Virus record (IMG/VR): IMGVR_UViG_3300020442_000005
Location: 62,001 to 126,000 of that record
Source: a virus
Reading direction: 5' to 3' (one strand)
DNA: 64,000 nt
Shown here: positions 26,672 to 36,363 of the stretch, piece by piece
How the letters are laid out: every line of letters begins with the position of its first letter
How positions within the stretch are numbered: position 1 is the stretch's first letter
Translations under genes and position numbers: made by a program
Notes under the pieces: generated by a model
Databases searched by the model: none
What the model was told of the DNA's origin: nothing
What the model saw: the letters and a program-made list of their open reading frames with translations, nothing else

Positions 26672-29600
26672 ATGTCAAGCAATCGAAACAATAGCAAAAA
26701 TAATAACATTGTAGCGCGTAGTAAGCAAGGGACACCAGGCTCTAATATGGTGTGGACAAATGAGGCAGTTTCAGAAGCTGACTTCATGGTATTTCGCGAT
26801 GCTTTAACAAACAAGATAGTAAATGTTGTAGCGCCAAATGGATTGCAGGTTGGTTTATTTGATGAAAATTTCCCCGGTAACCTTACTGCTACCGGACATA
26901 TTACCGGATCGGGACAGATATATGCTCATCATGACGTAACGGCTCGTCTGGGTTTTACCGGCTCTCTTCAAAAACTTTACAACGGTAACGATTTTCTGCA
27001 AGAAGGATCAAACGTTACAATAACAAACAACGCAGATGGTTCAATATCCATAGCTGCTAACGCTTCTTCTACGACGGCAAATGCTTTAACGGCTGGTTCC
27101 GGATTGACGATGGGCGGAAGTACCTTTGACGGTAGCGCAGCGCGAACAATCAAGATCGATATCAATAGTGAATCTTCTGTAGCAGCAGCCACCGGTGATT
27201 TTGTTTTAATACACGATCTTACGGATGGCACGTTAAAAAAGACAACGGTGGGATCAATACAAGGCTCCGGAGCGACGATTGACATTGCTGGTCTTTCAAA
27301 CTCACTCAACGAGACGACGTTAGCCCAGGGCGATTTATTTGCAGTTGCTGATATCGATGCTGCAAACGAAACCAAAAAAATAACCGTGCAAGATTTTAGT
27401 CAATTCCTAGCAGGTGAAACTAACGGTGGTCTAGATGAAACCAGCGGCAAGCTTAAGCTAGACTTGAATGATCTATCAAGCGTAACGCCTGATGTGTCTG
27501 CCGATAGCCTCGCGTTTGTCGATGCTGGTGATAGTAGCACAAAGAAAAGTACGATCGCAACCCTTGTTACCGGCATAGCTGGAACTGTCACAAGCACAGG
27601 TCTAGGATCTTCCGCTGGAACACTTAAGGTTGATATAACAAATCAAACTTCTGTTGGTTCTCTTGCGTCTGGCGATGAGGTACTAATATATGATATTGAT
27701 GCTGCGGCTTTGAAAAAAGCAACAGTTTCAGATTTTTCGGTTGGCGCCGCACCTGTCGACGCCGAGTACGTTGTTTTATCTTCAAATGGCACATTGTCAA
27801 ACGAAGCTGTCTTAACAGCTGGTGATGGCTTAGATCTCACTAGTGCAACTCTCTCACTTGATTTAAAGTCTTCGTCAGGCCTTAAAATAGATTCAACAGA
27901 GTTGGCCATAGAACCGGCTGATTTTGCTGGAACTGGTCTAGAAGACGACGGATCAGATAACCTACGGATATCTACTTCAGCAGCCGGTACCGGTCTAAGT
28001 GGTGGTGGAGGTTCGGCTCTGTCTGTTGATTACGGTTCGAGTGCTGGTACAGCCGTCCAAGGAAACACGACCTTTGCATTTTCTGCTGGACATGGACTTT
28101 CTGGCGGAATAGGATCAACAGCTATAGGAAGCGGAATTTCAGGTAATTTTGACGTTGAGCCGGAAGAGTTTGCAGGATTAGGACTAAACACGTCAGGCAA
28201 CAAAAACAATGTCTATCTACAAGCTGGCGCCAGTATTCTTATCACGACGGGATCAGATGATTCAATTGTGATTTCTGCCACCTCTAGTGGTGGTGGAGCC
28301 GTTGGTACGATAACTCAAGTTACTGCTGGAACTGGACTATCAGGCGGTGGTTCCTCCGGTAACGTTACTCTTGCAATCGACGATTCCGTTGTCGCGACTC
28401 TGACAGGGTCTCAATTCTCAGGGCATATCGGAGTTACTGGATCTATAAGCAACACGACTTTTGTAACATCTTCTCTACTTAGCGCTTTTGCACTATCCGG
28501 ATCTTTAACTAAGCTAGAAAACGGAAATGATTACCTGTTGCCGGGACCTGGGATTACTTTGACAACCGGGAGCGATGGTTCCATAACCATAAACACTAGT
28601 GAGTCAGGTGGTACTATCGGTGACGCAGAGGACGGAACTTATGAAGATGGAATATTTACAGATTTTGTACCCAGCACACCGACCGGTACTGCCATCGATC
28701 GATTCAATGAATTGTTCAAGTTATTAGCTCCGGCTCCCGCCCCGGATCTAGACAATGTTGACGTTGATACAACAGACGGTATTACGGCTTTACTTTCCTT
28801 CGGAGCGAGCAACAACCAATTTTTTGAATCGCCAAGCTATGCATCAAGCAGTGTTGAGGCTGGATTTGCTTCGGTTGACGTGAATGGATCTTATGGACCA
28901 TCAACTTCTGGTGCAAACATAAGAAAGGGCATCTACACCGGAACAACAATTGTAAGCGGCACGCTTAATGAAGACGTAGCAGTTAATCAACACAATTCTG
29001 GCGTAGTTAACCATGTCGCAAATGCGTTTGGTGATGCAAACACAGGTACATTGCAATTATATGTAAACGGTGAGATTGTTCAAAGCGTAGACCTTACTCA
29101 GGCTTCGAGCGGCACTGGCGTCCCGGGTTCTGGTACTGGTACACAGTTGAATAGTAACAGTTCGGGATTTGTTACATTGTCTCAGACCGGTTCAGCGGTA
29201 CAGTCGACTGGCGTGAATTTCGAAACATTTCAGCATCGCACTGGCCAGTTTCAAGTTGGTGTGGCCGATCAAAGAAACGGTTGGAATTATGCAAGGGTTG
29301 TACATGATAAGGGATCCACAAGTGTAACAACCAATTATGTTGAGTGGATTAACGACTCAAACAATGATGCGCTAGCAGCTGCCGGAAATTCAATTGAGTT
29401 TACAGGATCTGGTTCCATTCATTTATCTGGAGTTGAATACTTCCAAAGTGGAACAATAACGTATAAATCGAGGGTAACTAACGCTTATAAATACGTTCAT
29501 GACAACAATGCAATACAGTTTCCAACTGCAGATGCATCCGCATCTGAGTCAGGATTAAGTTTTAGTCTAGCAAACCAATCAAAGCCAACCATTGATACAG

Positions 29601-32212
29601 CCGGCGGAGAAACTCACGCTAAAGTATTACATTTAACATCATCAGCCACGATTAATGCTAATTACTTTCTAAGTGGAACTATTACGGCCGGTACAACTGT
29701 AACACACCCTCATAAGTCAGACCTAACAAACGCTGGTCAAAGCACTACAGACCGATTGCTCGTCTATAACTTGGCCAATAGTTCAACGGCTCTGGTTGAG
29801 ACTTTCCGTAGAGAAGATTTTCGAATCGTTTCCGCATCATATGATACTCAGGCATCGATTGTGGACGCTCCAAACATATGGAACTCAGAAACATATATGA
29901 CGTCCTCAAACGCCGGGCATTCAAACGGGCTTCAATTCTTTAATGAAAAGCTGCTATCACCAAAAAATACTATAAACGGTGGTAACTTTTCAATCTTTGC
30001 TAGTGGCCCATCCGAAAACCCAAATTATTCTGCGGTTTCGGGCACGCGAACGTTTTTGCGGTGGTTTAAGAATGAGACTGGATCAACCCAATATGATTTT
30101 TCTCTTGCTATTACCGGAACTGGAACTATAGTCACGGAAGGAACAGCGCTTACAGGAGATAGAATATCTGTACTTATACGGCGCCCACCGGCAACCGGAT
30201 ATATGGATTTAGCATCTGCCTTTGTTCTAGATTCTGTTGGTGACACAGCTGGAGCCCATACTGCAAACAGTGTTATAAGCTTCGATAACAGTCTAGACGC
30301 AACAAACTATGTCAACTTTGGAAATGTCGGTGTTGCCGACGATGCTTATGTCGTTGTAAAAATTATTGCGGATGCAAATTGGACTGGCAATATTTCAAAC
30401 ATCACGGTTGCATACGGTGCTGGTACCGGTACGCTTACACCGGTTCCCGATCTGGATGACATCGATGTAGATCCAGACGGCACAGATGCCAACTTATCTT
30501 TCGGGGCAGCCAAAACAATCTCTGGTTATGCAAACCCGACCTCTGCAGCCGGATTTACAGCGGCGGACTTAAATGACCTTTACCAAACTGCAGAAAACAG
30601 CAACAACTTACGAGCTTCAGTCTTTAATGGTACTGTAACAATAGAAGGCGATCTAAATGCAGATGTCAGCTCTCCAGGAAACGATTTCTTTGCTAGGACA
30701 TTTTCTGATGCAAATAGCGGCTCTTTAAAACTAGAAGTTAACGGCGCCGTTATTCATACGGTTGAAATAACTGGATCTCAAACACTGATCGGGTCTGCGG
30801 CACCGCCTTCGGGTGACGGATCATCTGTAAATTCAGATGGTTCCGGGTTTACAAGTATTAGTCGATGGGAACCCGGGCTGTTTGACAATGGTGTTCCACG
30901 TTATAGTGAAATTCAACGTAGTGCAAAATATAAAATCGTAGCAGCTTCTCAGAGACCCGGGTGGAACTATGCAAGAGTCATACACACCGTCGGTGGCTCT
31001 GACAGAACGACCAATTACGTAGAATGGATTAACGATGCCGATGCAAATGCATTAAGCGGCAGTGATTCAATATCTGTTTTTGGCGACAATTCATTTTCAT
31101 ATCTGAGCGGTGTCAAATACTTTAATTCTCCATCGGGAAGTTTAAGAAGTGAAATTCATCACATTTATAAAAACGTTTATTCTGATAGCGACAGCGCTAT
31201 TAGCTTTACGTCATTAACAAATGCTACCGCAGCCCAAATCATTCAGTCCGGCTCTGGCCTAAGTTCCACTAAAACAACAAATGCGGCAACTGACAGCTTG
31301 CAAACTTTGGCGACTAGCACAGATTCTCAGAACCAAATATTACATGTTACCGGTACCTTAAACTTTTCGCAATCAAAGTCTCTTCCGGGAACATATACAA
31401 CTGCATATTCTTGCGGCGGAAGAATGGTTTTCGATCACCCACTAAAAACCAATCTTACGACATCTGCTCAGACTAAAACAAATCTATTAGTATGGACACC
31501 ATCTGACACATCAAACGCAAACACCAACGAATACTTTACTGGAGAAACCTATCGCCTGATTTCCGGATCCTATACTGCTCAGTCCGACATCACCGGTGGT
31601 TCGAGAACCTGGAACTCTCAACGCTCAATGAATGACCAAGGATCATATCCAGAGCATGCCACTGGACTTTTGATATACGATACATATTTAATCCCTCCCA
31701 AAGACGGTGGATCATCTGGAGACTTTAGGAACCACACCGAAGGTGGAGGAATTGAATCTCCACTCGGCAACGTTAATTATTCATCTGGCGTGTTAACAAA
31801 TTCAACAAGAGATTATTATAGGTCTTTTTTAAACAACACTAGTAATGATCGACCATCAGTTCAGATTACTCTTGTCGGTGATGCAACTATAGTAGGGTTA
31901 ACTGGGGCAAACGCGGCCGCTTTAGGCGCAAACAAAAACATATATGTAGAAGTTGCAATCCCAGGAAAAACAGGGTTTCTAGATTTAGGTCGACCCTCTG
32001 CCGGATCTGGTAATTATAACACCGGTGACGGATGTCTTTCTGGAGACCTAGATGCTACTGTCGACGGGTCTGGGGCTACAAACGTGTGTACATTTAATGG
32101 AAAAACAGTTGATGGCACGGCATCTGCTGCAGCTGAATACTTAGTAATTCGAATACTTGCCAGCAAGAACTGGACCGGTAAGCTCGAAAGTATAGCTATA
32201 AGTTGGAGTTAA
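26672..32212 (+). CDS. Long tail-fibre protein with tandemly duplicated module
   Basis: An 1846-residue fibre-like protein. Residues about 1-690 are a shaft rich in Gly, Ser and Thr with repeats such as GTGLSGGG, AGHGLSGG and AGSGLTMGG, and two copies of a motif reading GSLxKLxNGNDxL followed by a Thr/Gly strand (near residues 95-125 and 608-640). Residues about 690-1250 and 1258-1846 are two related copies of a 560-590-residue module, each beginning PDLDxxDVD and each ending in a NWTGxIxxI-type strand. Shared points include NGW/PGWNYARV followed by TTNYVEWIND. Composition, shaft repeats and duplication fit a trimeric receptor-binding fibre. No enzymatic or intramolecular chaperone motif is evident. 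Confidence 0.75.
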   Translation: MSSNRNNSKNNNIVARSKQGTPGSNMVWTNEAVSEADFMVFRDALTNKIVNVVAPNGLQVGLFDENFPGNLTATGHITGSGQIYAHHDVTARLGFTGSLQKLYNGNDFLQEGSNVTITNNADGSISIAANASSTTANALTAGSGLTMGGSTFDGSAARTIKIDINSESSVAAATGDFVLIHDLTDGTLKKTTVGSIQGSGATIDIAGLSNSLNETTLAQGDLFAVADIDAANETKKITVQDFSQFLAGETNGGLDETSGKLKLDLNDLSSVTPDVSADSLAFVDAGDSSTKKSTIATLVTGIAGTVTSTGLGSSAGTLKVDITNQTSVGSLASGDEVLIYDIDAAALKKATVSDFSVGAAPVDAEYVVLSSNGTLSNEAVLTAGDGLDLTSATLSLDLKSSSGLKIDSTELAIEPADFAGTGLEDDGSDNLRISTSAAGTGLSGGGGSALSVDYGSSAGTAVQGNTTFAFSAGHGLSGGIGSTAIGSGISGNFDVEPEEFAGLGLNTSGNKNNVYLQAGASILITTGSDDSIVISATSSGGGAVGTITQVTAGTGLSGGGSSGNVTLAIDDSVVATLTGSQFSGHIGVTGSISNTTFVTSSLLSAFALSGSLTKLENGNDYLLPGPGITLTTGSDGSITINTSESGGTIGDAEDGTYEDGIFTDFVPSTPTGTAIDRFNELFKLLAPAPAPDLDNVDVDTTDGITALLSFGASNNQFFESPSYASSSVEAGFASVDVNGSYGPSTSGANIRKGIYTGTTIVSGTLNEDVAVNQHNSGVVNHVANAFGDANTGTLQLYVNGEIVQSVDLTQASSGTGVPGSGTGTQLNSNSSGFVTLSQTGSAVQSTGVNFETFQHRTGQFQVGVADQRNGWNYARVVHDKGSTSVTTNYVEWINDSNNDALAAAGNSIEFTGSGSIHLSGVEYFQSGTITYKSRVTNAYKYVHDNNAIQFPTADASASESGLSFSLANQSKPTIDTAGGETHAKVLHLTSSATINANYFLSGTITAGTTVTHPHKSDLTNAGQSTTDRLLVYNLANSSTALVETFRREDFRIVSASYDTQASIVDAPNIWNSETYMTSSNAGHSNGLQFFNEKLLSPKNTINGGNFSIFASGPSENPNYSAVSGTRTFLRWFKNETGSTQYDFSLAITGTGTIVTEGTALTGDRISVLIRRPPATGYMDLASAFVLDSVGDTAGAHTANSVISFDNSLDATNYVNFGNVGVADDAYVVVKIIADANWTGNISNITVAYGAGTGTLTPVPDLDDIDVDPDGTDANLSFGAAKTISGYANPTSAAGFTAADLNDLYQTAENSNNLRASVFNGTVTIEGDLNADVSSPGNDFFARTFSDANSGSLKLEVNGAVIHTVEITGSQTLIGSAAPPSGDGSSVNSDGSGFTSISRWEPGLFDNGVPRYSEIQRSAKYKIVAASQRPGWNYARVIHTVGGSDRTTNYVEWINDADANALSGSDSISVFGDNSFSYLSGVKYFNSPSGSLRSEIHHIYKNVYSDSDSAISFTSLTNATAAQIIQSGSGLSSTKTTNAATDSLQTLATSTDSQNQILHVTGTLNFSQSKSLPGTYTTAYSCGGRMVFDHPLKTNLTTSAQTKTNLLVWTPSDTSNANTNEYFTGETYRLISGSYTAQSDITGGSRTWNSQRSMNDQGSYPEHATGLLIYDTYLIPPKDGGSSGDFRNHTEGGGIESPLGNVNYSSGVLTNSTRDYYRSFLNNTSNDRPSVQITLVGDATIVGLTGANAAALGANKNIYVEVAIPGKTGFLDLGRPSAGSGNYNTGDGCLSGDLDATVDGSGATNVCTFNGKTVDGTASAAAEYLVIRILASKNWTGKLESIAISWS
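28741..30420 (+). repeat. Tail-fibre module, copy 1
   Basis: About 560 codons that correspond, feature for feature, to the following module at 30445-32209. Matching points include PDLDNVDVD, LQLYVNGEIVQSVDLT, QRNGWNYARVVHD, TNYVEWINDSN, FRIVSASYD and NWTGNISNI. Protein similarity is clear but the DNA has diverged, so the duplication is old. Confidence 0.75.
30445..32209 (+). repeat. Tail-fibre module, copy 2
   Basis: Second copy of the module, ending at the protein C-terminus. Counterparts of copy 1 are PDLDDIDVD, LKLEVNGAVIHTVEIT, QRPGWNYARVIHT, TNYVEWINDAD, YRLISGSYT and NWTGKLESI. The fibre may use two stacked heads or knobs. Confidence 0.75.
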
Positions 32213-32213
32213 A

Positions 32214-33941
32214 ATGGCTGGAAAATCGAATACATCAGCAACGTTTTTTGCTCAAAAAAAGCTTCTTGGGAAAGCCCACACCTCAAATCTGAAAGTTGAC
32301 GGTGAAGAAGTTATTGGCTCTAATATACAGGCGGCGACTAGCCTTATATTTGGGCAATCAATTCCTACATCGCCGTCGTTAACATTAAACACAGTTCAAT
32401 CTTCGACAGTCGAGTACATACAATTTGATTTGGTTGCACTTGATGGAACCCGGTATATAGCTAGCTCTACAGGTGGAGGCGCCGGATCCGACTCTGGTGA
32501 AGATTCTCAATCATCGGGTACGCACGCATATCAGTTTAGGCTACCTTCTAATTATGAATCATTAACAGACAATTCAGCGGCTGGAAATGGGGTTTTTGAC
32601 AACAGCAAAATAGTACATGAAACATTGGGCGCGTTACAGTTAATACCCCCATTCTTTTCAAGAGATGCGCCTAATCCATATATTGTAAAAATTTACAAAG
32701 ATAACGGATCTGGAGGTGTTGGAGACGAAATCCCTCTTTTAGATAATATCGATTGGAATGTTGATTTTTATAACGGTATTCTGTTCTTGCAAGACTTTGA
32801 TGGATCCAAAATACCAGCTTTTGCTAAATGTTTTGCTTATGTTGGGCAAATGGCGAGCCAAGTTATTTCTGGTGGCGGTGGAGGCGGCACACCAGGAGGC
32901 TCGAATACTCAAGTGCAATTCAACGATGGTGGCTCCTTTGGTGGTGACTCTGGTTTAGTATATAATAAGACGACAAACACACTTACGACCGATAATCTAT
33001 CTGGATCTTTAACTAGGCTGAGCGATGGTTCATCTTACCTAGTAGCTGGCGATAATGTAACAATCACATCGGCTTCAAATGGACAGGTCACAATAGCATC
33101 AGCTATAGGACTCACAGAGCTTTCAGAAGACACGTCGCCTGAGCTTGGTGGTCAACTGGTAACAGGAGACCATAAGATCGCTTTTGGTACAGGGAACAAC
33201 ACAAGCGAAATCGATTTTACATATAATGGAGGCGGTAACTTCACAGCCATCGCTAGCGTAAAGTCTATTGACATGTTTTTAGATCTTAATGGTGGTGACT
33301 CAGGCCAGAAATTTAGAATATTTAATAATTTACAGCCCACTAGTGCATATGCTGCAGGAACAAACACGGATACTAATGCAATATTTATGGTTCGTGAGGA
33401 AGGTAACGTCTTTACAAAAGGATACGTAACAGCTTCAATGGGTTTTAGCGGATCATTGACTACGTTGACTGACGGTACTCCATATATAAACGCTGGCAAT
33501 GGAATCACTGTCTCAACCGGGTCAAATGGATCTATCACAATTGACTCGCTCGCGGGAGCAGCAGATCTATCGGGAATGCAGTTTGTAACATTCGGTGCGG
33601 AATCTTCTTTGTCAAATGAACGTGTTTTGACACAAGGCGATGGAATAATAATAAGTACGGCAAATCCGGGTCAAATTGTCGTATCCTCGACTGGATTACT
33701 ATCGCGAACAAAAAAGTTTTATGAAGTAACTCAATCTCACGGTGCGACACATCCGTTTTCAACCCCGGGAATAAACTTTTCAACAGTTGATTATGATTTC
33801 AATAAGATAGATGTTTTTTACAATGGACAGGCGTTGCGATCGGGATCTTCGTACGACTATGTTGTAAATAATTCATCTGAAATTACGTTTGATTTTGATC
33901 TAGATGAGGACGATCAGATTCTAGTAATTACTTTTCAGTGA
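32214..33941 (+). CDS. Tail-fibre-like protein with C-terminal NGQ domain
   Basis: A 575-residue structural protein, starting 2 bases after the long fibre gene. A poly-Gly hinge (SGGGGGGTPGG, residues about 218-228) precedes the segment NTQVQFNDGGSFGGD, a common phage fibre sequence. Two copies of the GSLTxLxDG motif (near residues 260-297 and 410-445) are shared with the long fibre upstream. The C-terminal ~75 residues (VFYNGQALRSGSSYDY, then DEDDQILVITF) resemble the C-terminus of the protein at 34476. It is probably a shorter fibre or an adaptor that works with its neighbour. Confidence 0.65.
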   Translation: MAGKSNTSATFFAQKKLLGKAHTSNLKVDGEEVIGSNIQAATSLIFGQSIPTSPSLTLNTVQSSTVEYIQFDLVALDGTRYIASSTGGGAGSDSGEDSQSSGTHAYQFRLPSNYESLTDNSAAGNGVFDNSKIVHETLGALQLIPPFFSRDAPNPYIVKIYKDNGSGGVGDEIPLLDNIDWNVDFYNGILFLQDFDGSKIPAFAKCFAYVGQMASQVISGGGGGGTPGGSNTQVQFNDGGSFGGDSGLVYNKTTNTLTTDNLSGSLTRLSDGSSYLVAGDNVTITSASNGQVTIASAIGLTELSEDTSPELGGQLVTGDHKIAFGTGNNTSEIDFTYNGGGNFTAIASVKSIDMFLDLNGGDSGQKFRIFNNLQPTSAYAAGTNTDTNAIFMVREEGNVFTKGYVTASMGFSGSLTTLTDGTPYINAGNGITVSTGSNGSITIDSLAGAADLSGMQFVTFGAESSLSNERVLTQGDGIIISTANPGQIVVSSTGLLSRTKKFYEVTQSHGATHPFSTPGINFSTVDYDFNKIDVFYNGQALRSGSSYDYVVNNSSEITFDFDLDEDDQILVITFQ

Positions 33942-34077
33942 CGATCGTTTTAGCAAATTAAAACTATTAAAAATATTGATATATTACGGTAGTTCAGTAT
34001 GAATAAGAACTATTTTAATTATTGAAAATTTATCGCTTTTAATAATGTAGACTTGGTGGGTTAAATATTTTTGATGG

Positions 34078-34089
34078 CATAATTATAAT
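34078..34089 (+). promoter_or_regulatory. Candidate late promoter element ahead of the DUF5659-like gene
   Basis: CATAATTATAAT lies 25-36 bases before the ATG at 34114. It shares the ATAATTAT core with elements at 14087, 26642 and 47322. The 33942-34113 gap (172 bases) is otherwise very AT-rich; I see no gene or clear hairpin in it. Confidence 0.5.
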
Positions 34090-34113
34090 CGTGGATACCA
34101 AATGGAGTTAAGA

Positions 34114-34332
34114 ATGAAGTATCAAACATCCGATTTATCAATCGCTGCATTTTTGATGATGAAAGGCCTAAAGCTTGTTTCTGCAGACCGAGAATCATCT
34201 GGGCGGTTCATGTTCGTGTTTGATGATCCAAATAACGAAGGCGTAAAATACGCTATAGAATTTGCAGGGTCAGACTGTGCAGTTTATGATAACCACGTGC
34301 GGAATCTTAAAAAAATATTGTACAGAAATTAA
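34114..34332 (+). CDS. Small DUF5659-like protein
   Basis: A 72-residue protein. I start it at the ATG at 34114 because TGGAG lies 6 bases upstream; the ATG at 34102 overlaps that ribosome-binding site. The pattern DLSIAAFLMMKGLKLVSADRE, a hydrophobic strand ending in FVFDDP, and a C-terminal NLKKILYRN match the DUF5659 family of small phage proteins whose function is unknown. It stands alone between the fibre operon and the gene at 34476, with its own promoter-like element. Confidence 0.65.
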   Translation: MKYQTSDLSIAAFLMMKGLKLVSADRESSGRFMFVFDDPNNEGVKYAIEFAGSDCAVYDNHVRNLKKILYRN

Positions 34333-34475
34333 ACAGTTATTTTAGATTTAAATCTTGTTAGAGTCATACTTATAGTAAAGAAATTTAGGTAAGTAGCGTT
34401 CGTTAAGTTCAGATATATTCTCTTATTGTTGTAGAAGAGTAAAAAACAAACAATTGTATAAATGGAGAAATACAA
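34333..34475 (+). promoter_or_regulatory. Leader region of the highly expressed structural gene
   Basis: A 143-base gene-free stretch with a 12-base perfect palindrome AGATTTAAATCT (34344-34355) and AT-rich tracts. It lacks the ATAATTAT element of other gaps. TATAAATG at 34457-34464 looks like a T4 late promoter but lies too close to the ATG (34476): initiation there would remove the GGAG ribosome-binding site at 34464-34467. How the gene is driven is therefore unclear; read-through from 34078 is possible. Confidence 0.35.
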
Positions 34476-36272
34476 ATGGCTATTAAATCACAAATAAGAT
34501 TAGCTCAGCTTACCGGGTCTCTTGATGACGGTGGTGCAGCTAACGATCCATCATCGGTAAATAAATCACTCGTCGCAACCAGTTTGCAAGACGTGATGGA
34601 CGCTATCGGTGCTGGTATTCAAAAAATTCACGGTGCTAGCTCATTCAACTTGGCTAACGCTGGTGAATTCTCACACACAATCAAACCTGCTTCTGACGAC
34701 GGAGCTGCACTTGGTACTGCAAGTAACAACTGGTCTGATCTTTTCATTGCTGATGAAGGGGTTATTAACTTAGGTGACGATCAAGACGTAAAATTGACTC
34801 ACGTTCCTGATGCTGGTGTTATCTTGAATTCAACCAACTATCTTGGCTTCAATGATGCTGGTACTGCTATTAGCTCACCTGCTGACGGTAAGTTATTACT
34901 TAGCTCTGACGGTGCTTCAGACGATGCTATCGAGATCAAAACCACAAATGCCGCTGGTGAAATTGTAATCGAATCGGCGCATACTGCAGGTAGAGCAATC
35001 TTCCTTGATGGTAATGCTGATGCTGGTTCTATTGTTGACATCGACGCTGGTATCTTGCAAATCGATGCAGCTGGTGTTGGTCACATTCAAACTGGTGGTA
35101 CATTGAGCTTGGCTACAGGCACTTCTGGTGTTGCTGTCAACATCGGTCACGCAACCTCTGAAGTTACTATCGGTGATAACCTTGTTGTTACTGGTGACTT
35201 GACAGTAAATGGTGACACGACAACTGTTAATACAGCAAACTTGGCTGTTGAAGATCCTCTCATTGTTTTAGGTTCAGGAAATACTGGTACTACAGTTGAT
35301 CTTGGTCTTGTGATGGTTCGTAATGGAAATAACATTGCAGCCTTCTTCGACGAATCTGATGCAGATACTTTCAAGTTCCAACAGACTCTTGCTGATGGTA
35401 CTGGAACTACTGTTGCATCACCTGATAACAGAACTGCATTGCCAGTACGTGTTGATGTTTTGGAAATCTCCGGATCTCTTGCATCTAACGGTGGTAAACT
35501 GAGAGTTGCTGATCCAGGTGACGGTACTTCGAGATTCATCGCAGAATCAAACAGAGACATCTTGTTAAACGCTGAAGGTACTGGTAAGATTCTTTTCACC
35601 GATTTATCTGCTCAAACCTCAAACGGTTTTGGTTTGGTAATCAACGTTGCAACCGACGACAAAGCAGAACTTAAGCTTGGATCTGAAGCTTCTAACTTCA
35701 TGGTTTTAGATACTGGAAACGACAGAGTTGACGTTGAAAGTGGATTCAGACTGAAGAACCCGGATGCTTCAACTGGTGCTAAGATGCAGATGTTCGAAGG
35801 TACGAACAATGGTTCAAACTTCTCTACATTCAGAGCGCCATCTAACCTTGCTAACGACAGTGTTGTTTTCGAACTTCCAAACTCAAATGGTACTGCTGAC
35901 TATGTTTTGAGTACAAATGGTTCTGGTGTTACATCTTGGGTTGCTCAAGGTGGTCAGGCTAATGCATTCAAAGCTCAGCTTACTCTTAATGATGCGACTC
36001 TTGCTGCAAACAGTGGTTTGGCTACAGCAACAGGCATCAGTGAGCAGAACCTCAGCGCGATTCAAACCGCCAATGCTTCAAAGGCTGTTGACGTATACGT
36101 TAATGGTCAGTTGCTTGTATCTGGTTCTGGACCTTTCAGTACTAACACAAGTGCGGCATCTTTCACCTCTGGTGACTATATTGCCTCAACATTGGACATG
36201 AGTGCATTCGACATTAAGTTCGCTTTCGGACTTGAAAAGGATGACGTTGTTTCAATCATCGGTCGTGCATAA
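34476..36272 (+). CDS. Probable major (highly expressed) structural protein, fibre-like
   Basis: A 598-residue Gly/Ala/Asp/Thr-rich protein with no Cys. The segment VVTGDLTVNGDTTTVNTANL followed by VEDPLIVLGSGNTG is a common element of phage fibre-type virion proteins. The C-terminus (VDVYVNGQLLVSGS, then GLEKDDVVSIIGRA) resembles that of the protein at 32214. Codon choice differs visibly from neighbours: GGT for Gly, TTC for Phe, GCT for Ala and AAC for Asn dominate, the pattern of strongly expressed genes. It has a GGAG site 8 bases ahead of the ATG and a strong terminator right after the stop, so it forms its own unit. I think it is an abundant virion fibre or surface-decoration protein. 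Confidence 0.65.
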   Translation: MAIKSQIRLAQLTGSLDDGGAANDPSSVNKSLVATSLQDVMDAIGAGIQKIHGASSFNLANAGEFSHTIKPASDDGAALGTASNNWSDLFIADEGVINLGDDQDVKLTHVPDAGVILNSTNYLGFNDAGTAISSPADGKLLLSSDGASDDAIEIKTTNAAGEIVIESAHTAGRAIFLDGNADAGSIVDIDAGILQIDAAGVGHIQTGGTLSLATGTSGVAVNIGHATSEVTIGDNLVVTGDLTVNGDTTTVNTANLAVEDPLIVLGSGNTGTTVDLGLVMVRNGNNIAAFFDESDADTFKFQQTLADGTGTTVASPDNRTALPVRVDVLEISGSLASNGGKLRVADPGDGTSRFIAESNRDILLNAEGTGKILFTDLSAQTSNGFGLVINVATDDKAELKLGSEASNFMVLDTGNDRVDVESGFRLKNPDASTGAKMQMFEGTNNGSNFSTFRAPSNLANDSVVFELPNSNGTADYVLSTNGSGVTSWVAQGGQANAFKAQLTLNDATLAANSGLATATGISEQNLSAIQTANASKAVDVYVNGQLLVSGSGPFSTNTSAASFTSGDYIASTLDMSAFDIKFAFGLEKDDVVSIIGRA

Positions 36273-36295
36273 ATCTATTTATTAGATTTATATAT

Positions 36296-36328
36296 GCGGG
36301 CATGTGTATACATGCCCGCTTTTTATTT
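36296..36328 (+). terminator. Strong intrinsic terminator
   Basis: A perfect 10-pair GC-rich stem (GCGGGCATGT at 36296-36305 and ACATGCCCGC at 36310-36319) closes a 4-base GTAT loop and is followed by TTTTTATTT. It lies 24 bases after the stop of the gene at 34476. It is the clearest intrinsic terminator in the window. Confidence 0.95.
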
Positions 36329-36363
36329 GTATTATGTATCAATCATTTTCAAAGGAGCAAAAA

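Noticed and set aside
33942-34113. tRNA or structured RNA in the longest gap
   Set aside because: The stretch is AT-rich with no cloverleaf or stable GC stem; the promoter-like element explains its end.
34457-34464. TATAAATG, resembling a T4 late promoter
   Set aside because: It is only 12 bases from the start codon; transcription from it would begin at or past the ribosome-binding site.
35147-35599. 150-residue minus-strand open frame
   Set aside because: It mirrors the biased codons of the strongly expressed + strand gene at 34476 and shows no independent signals.
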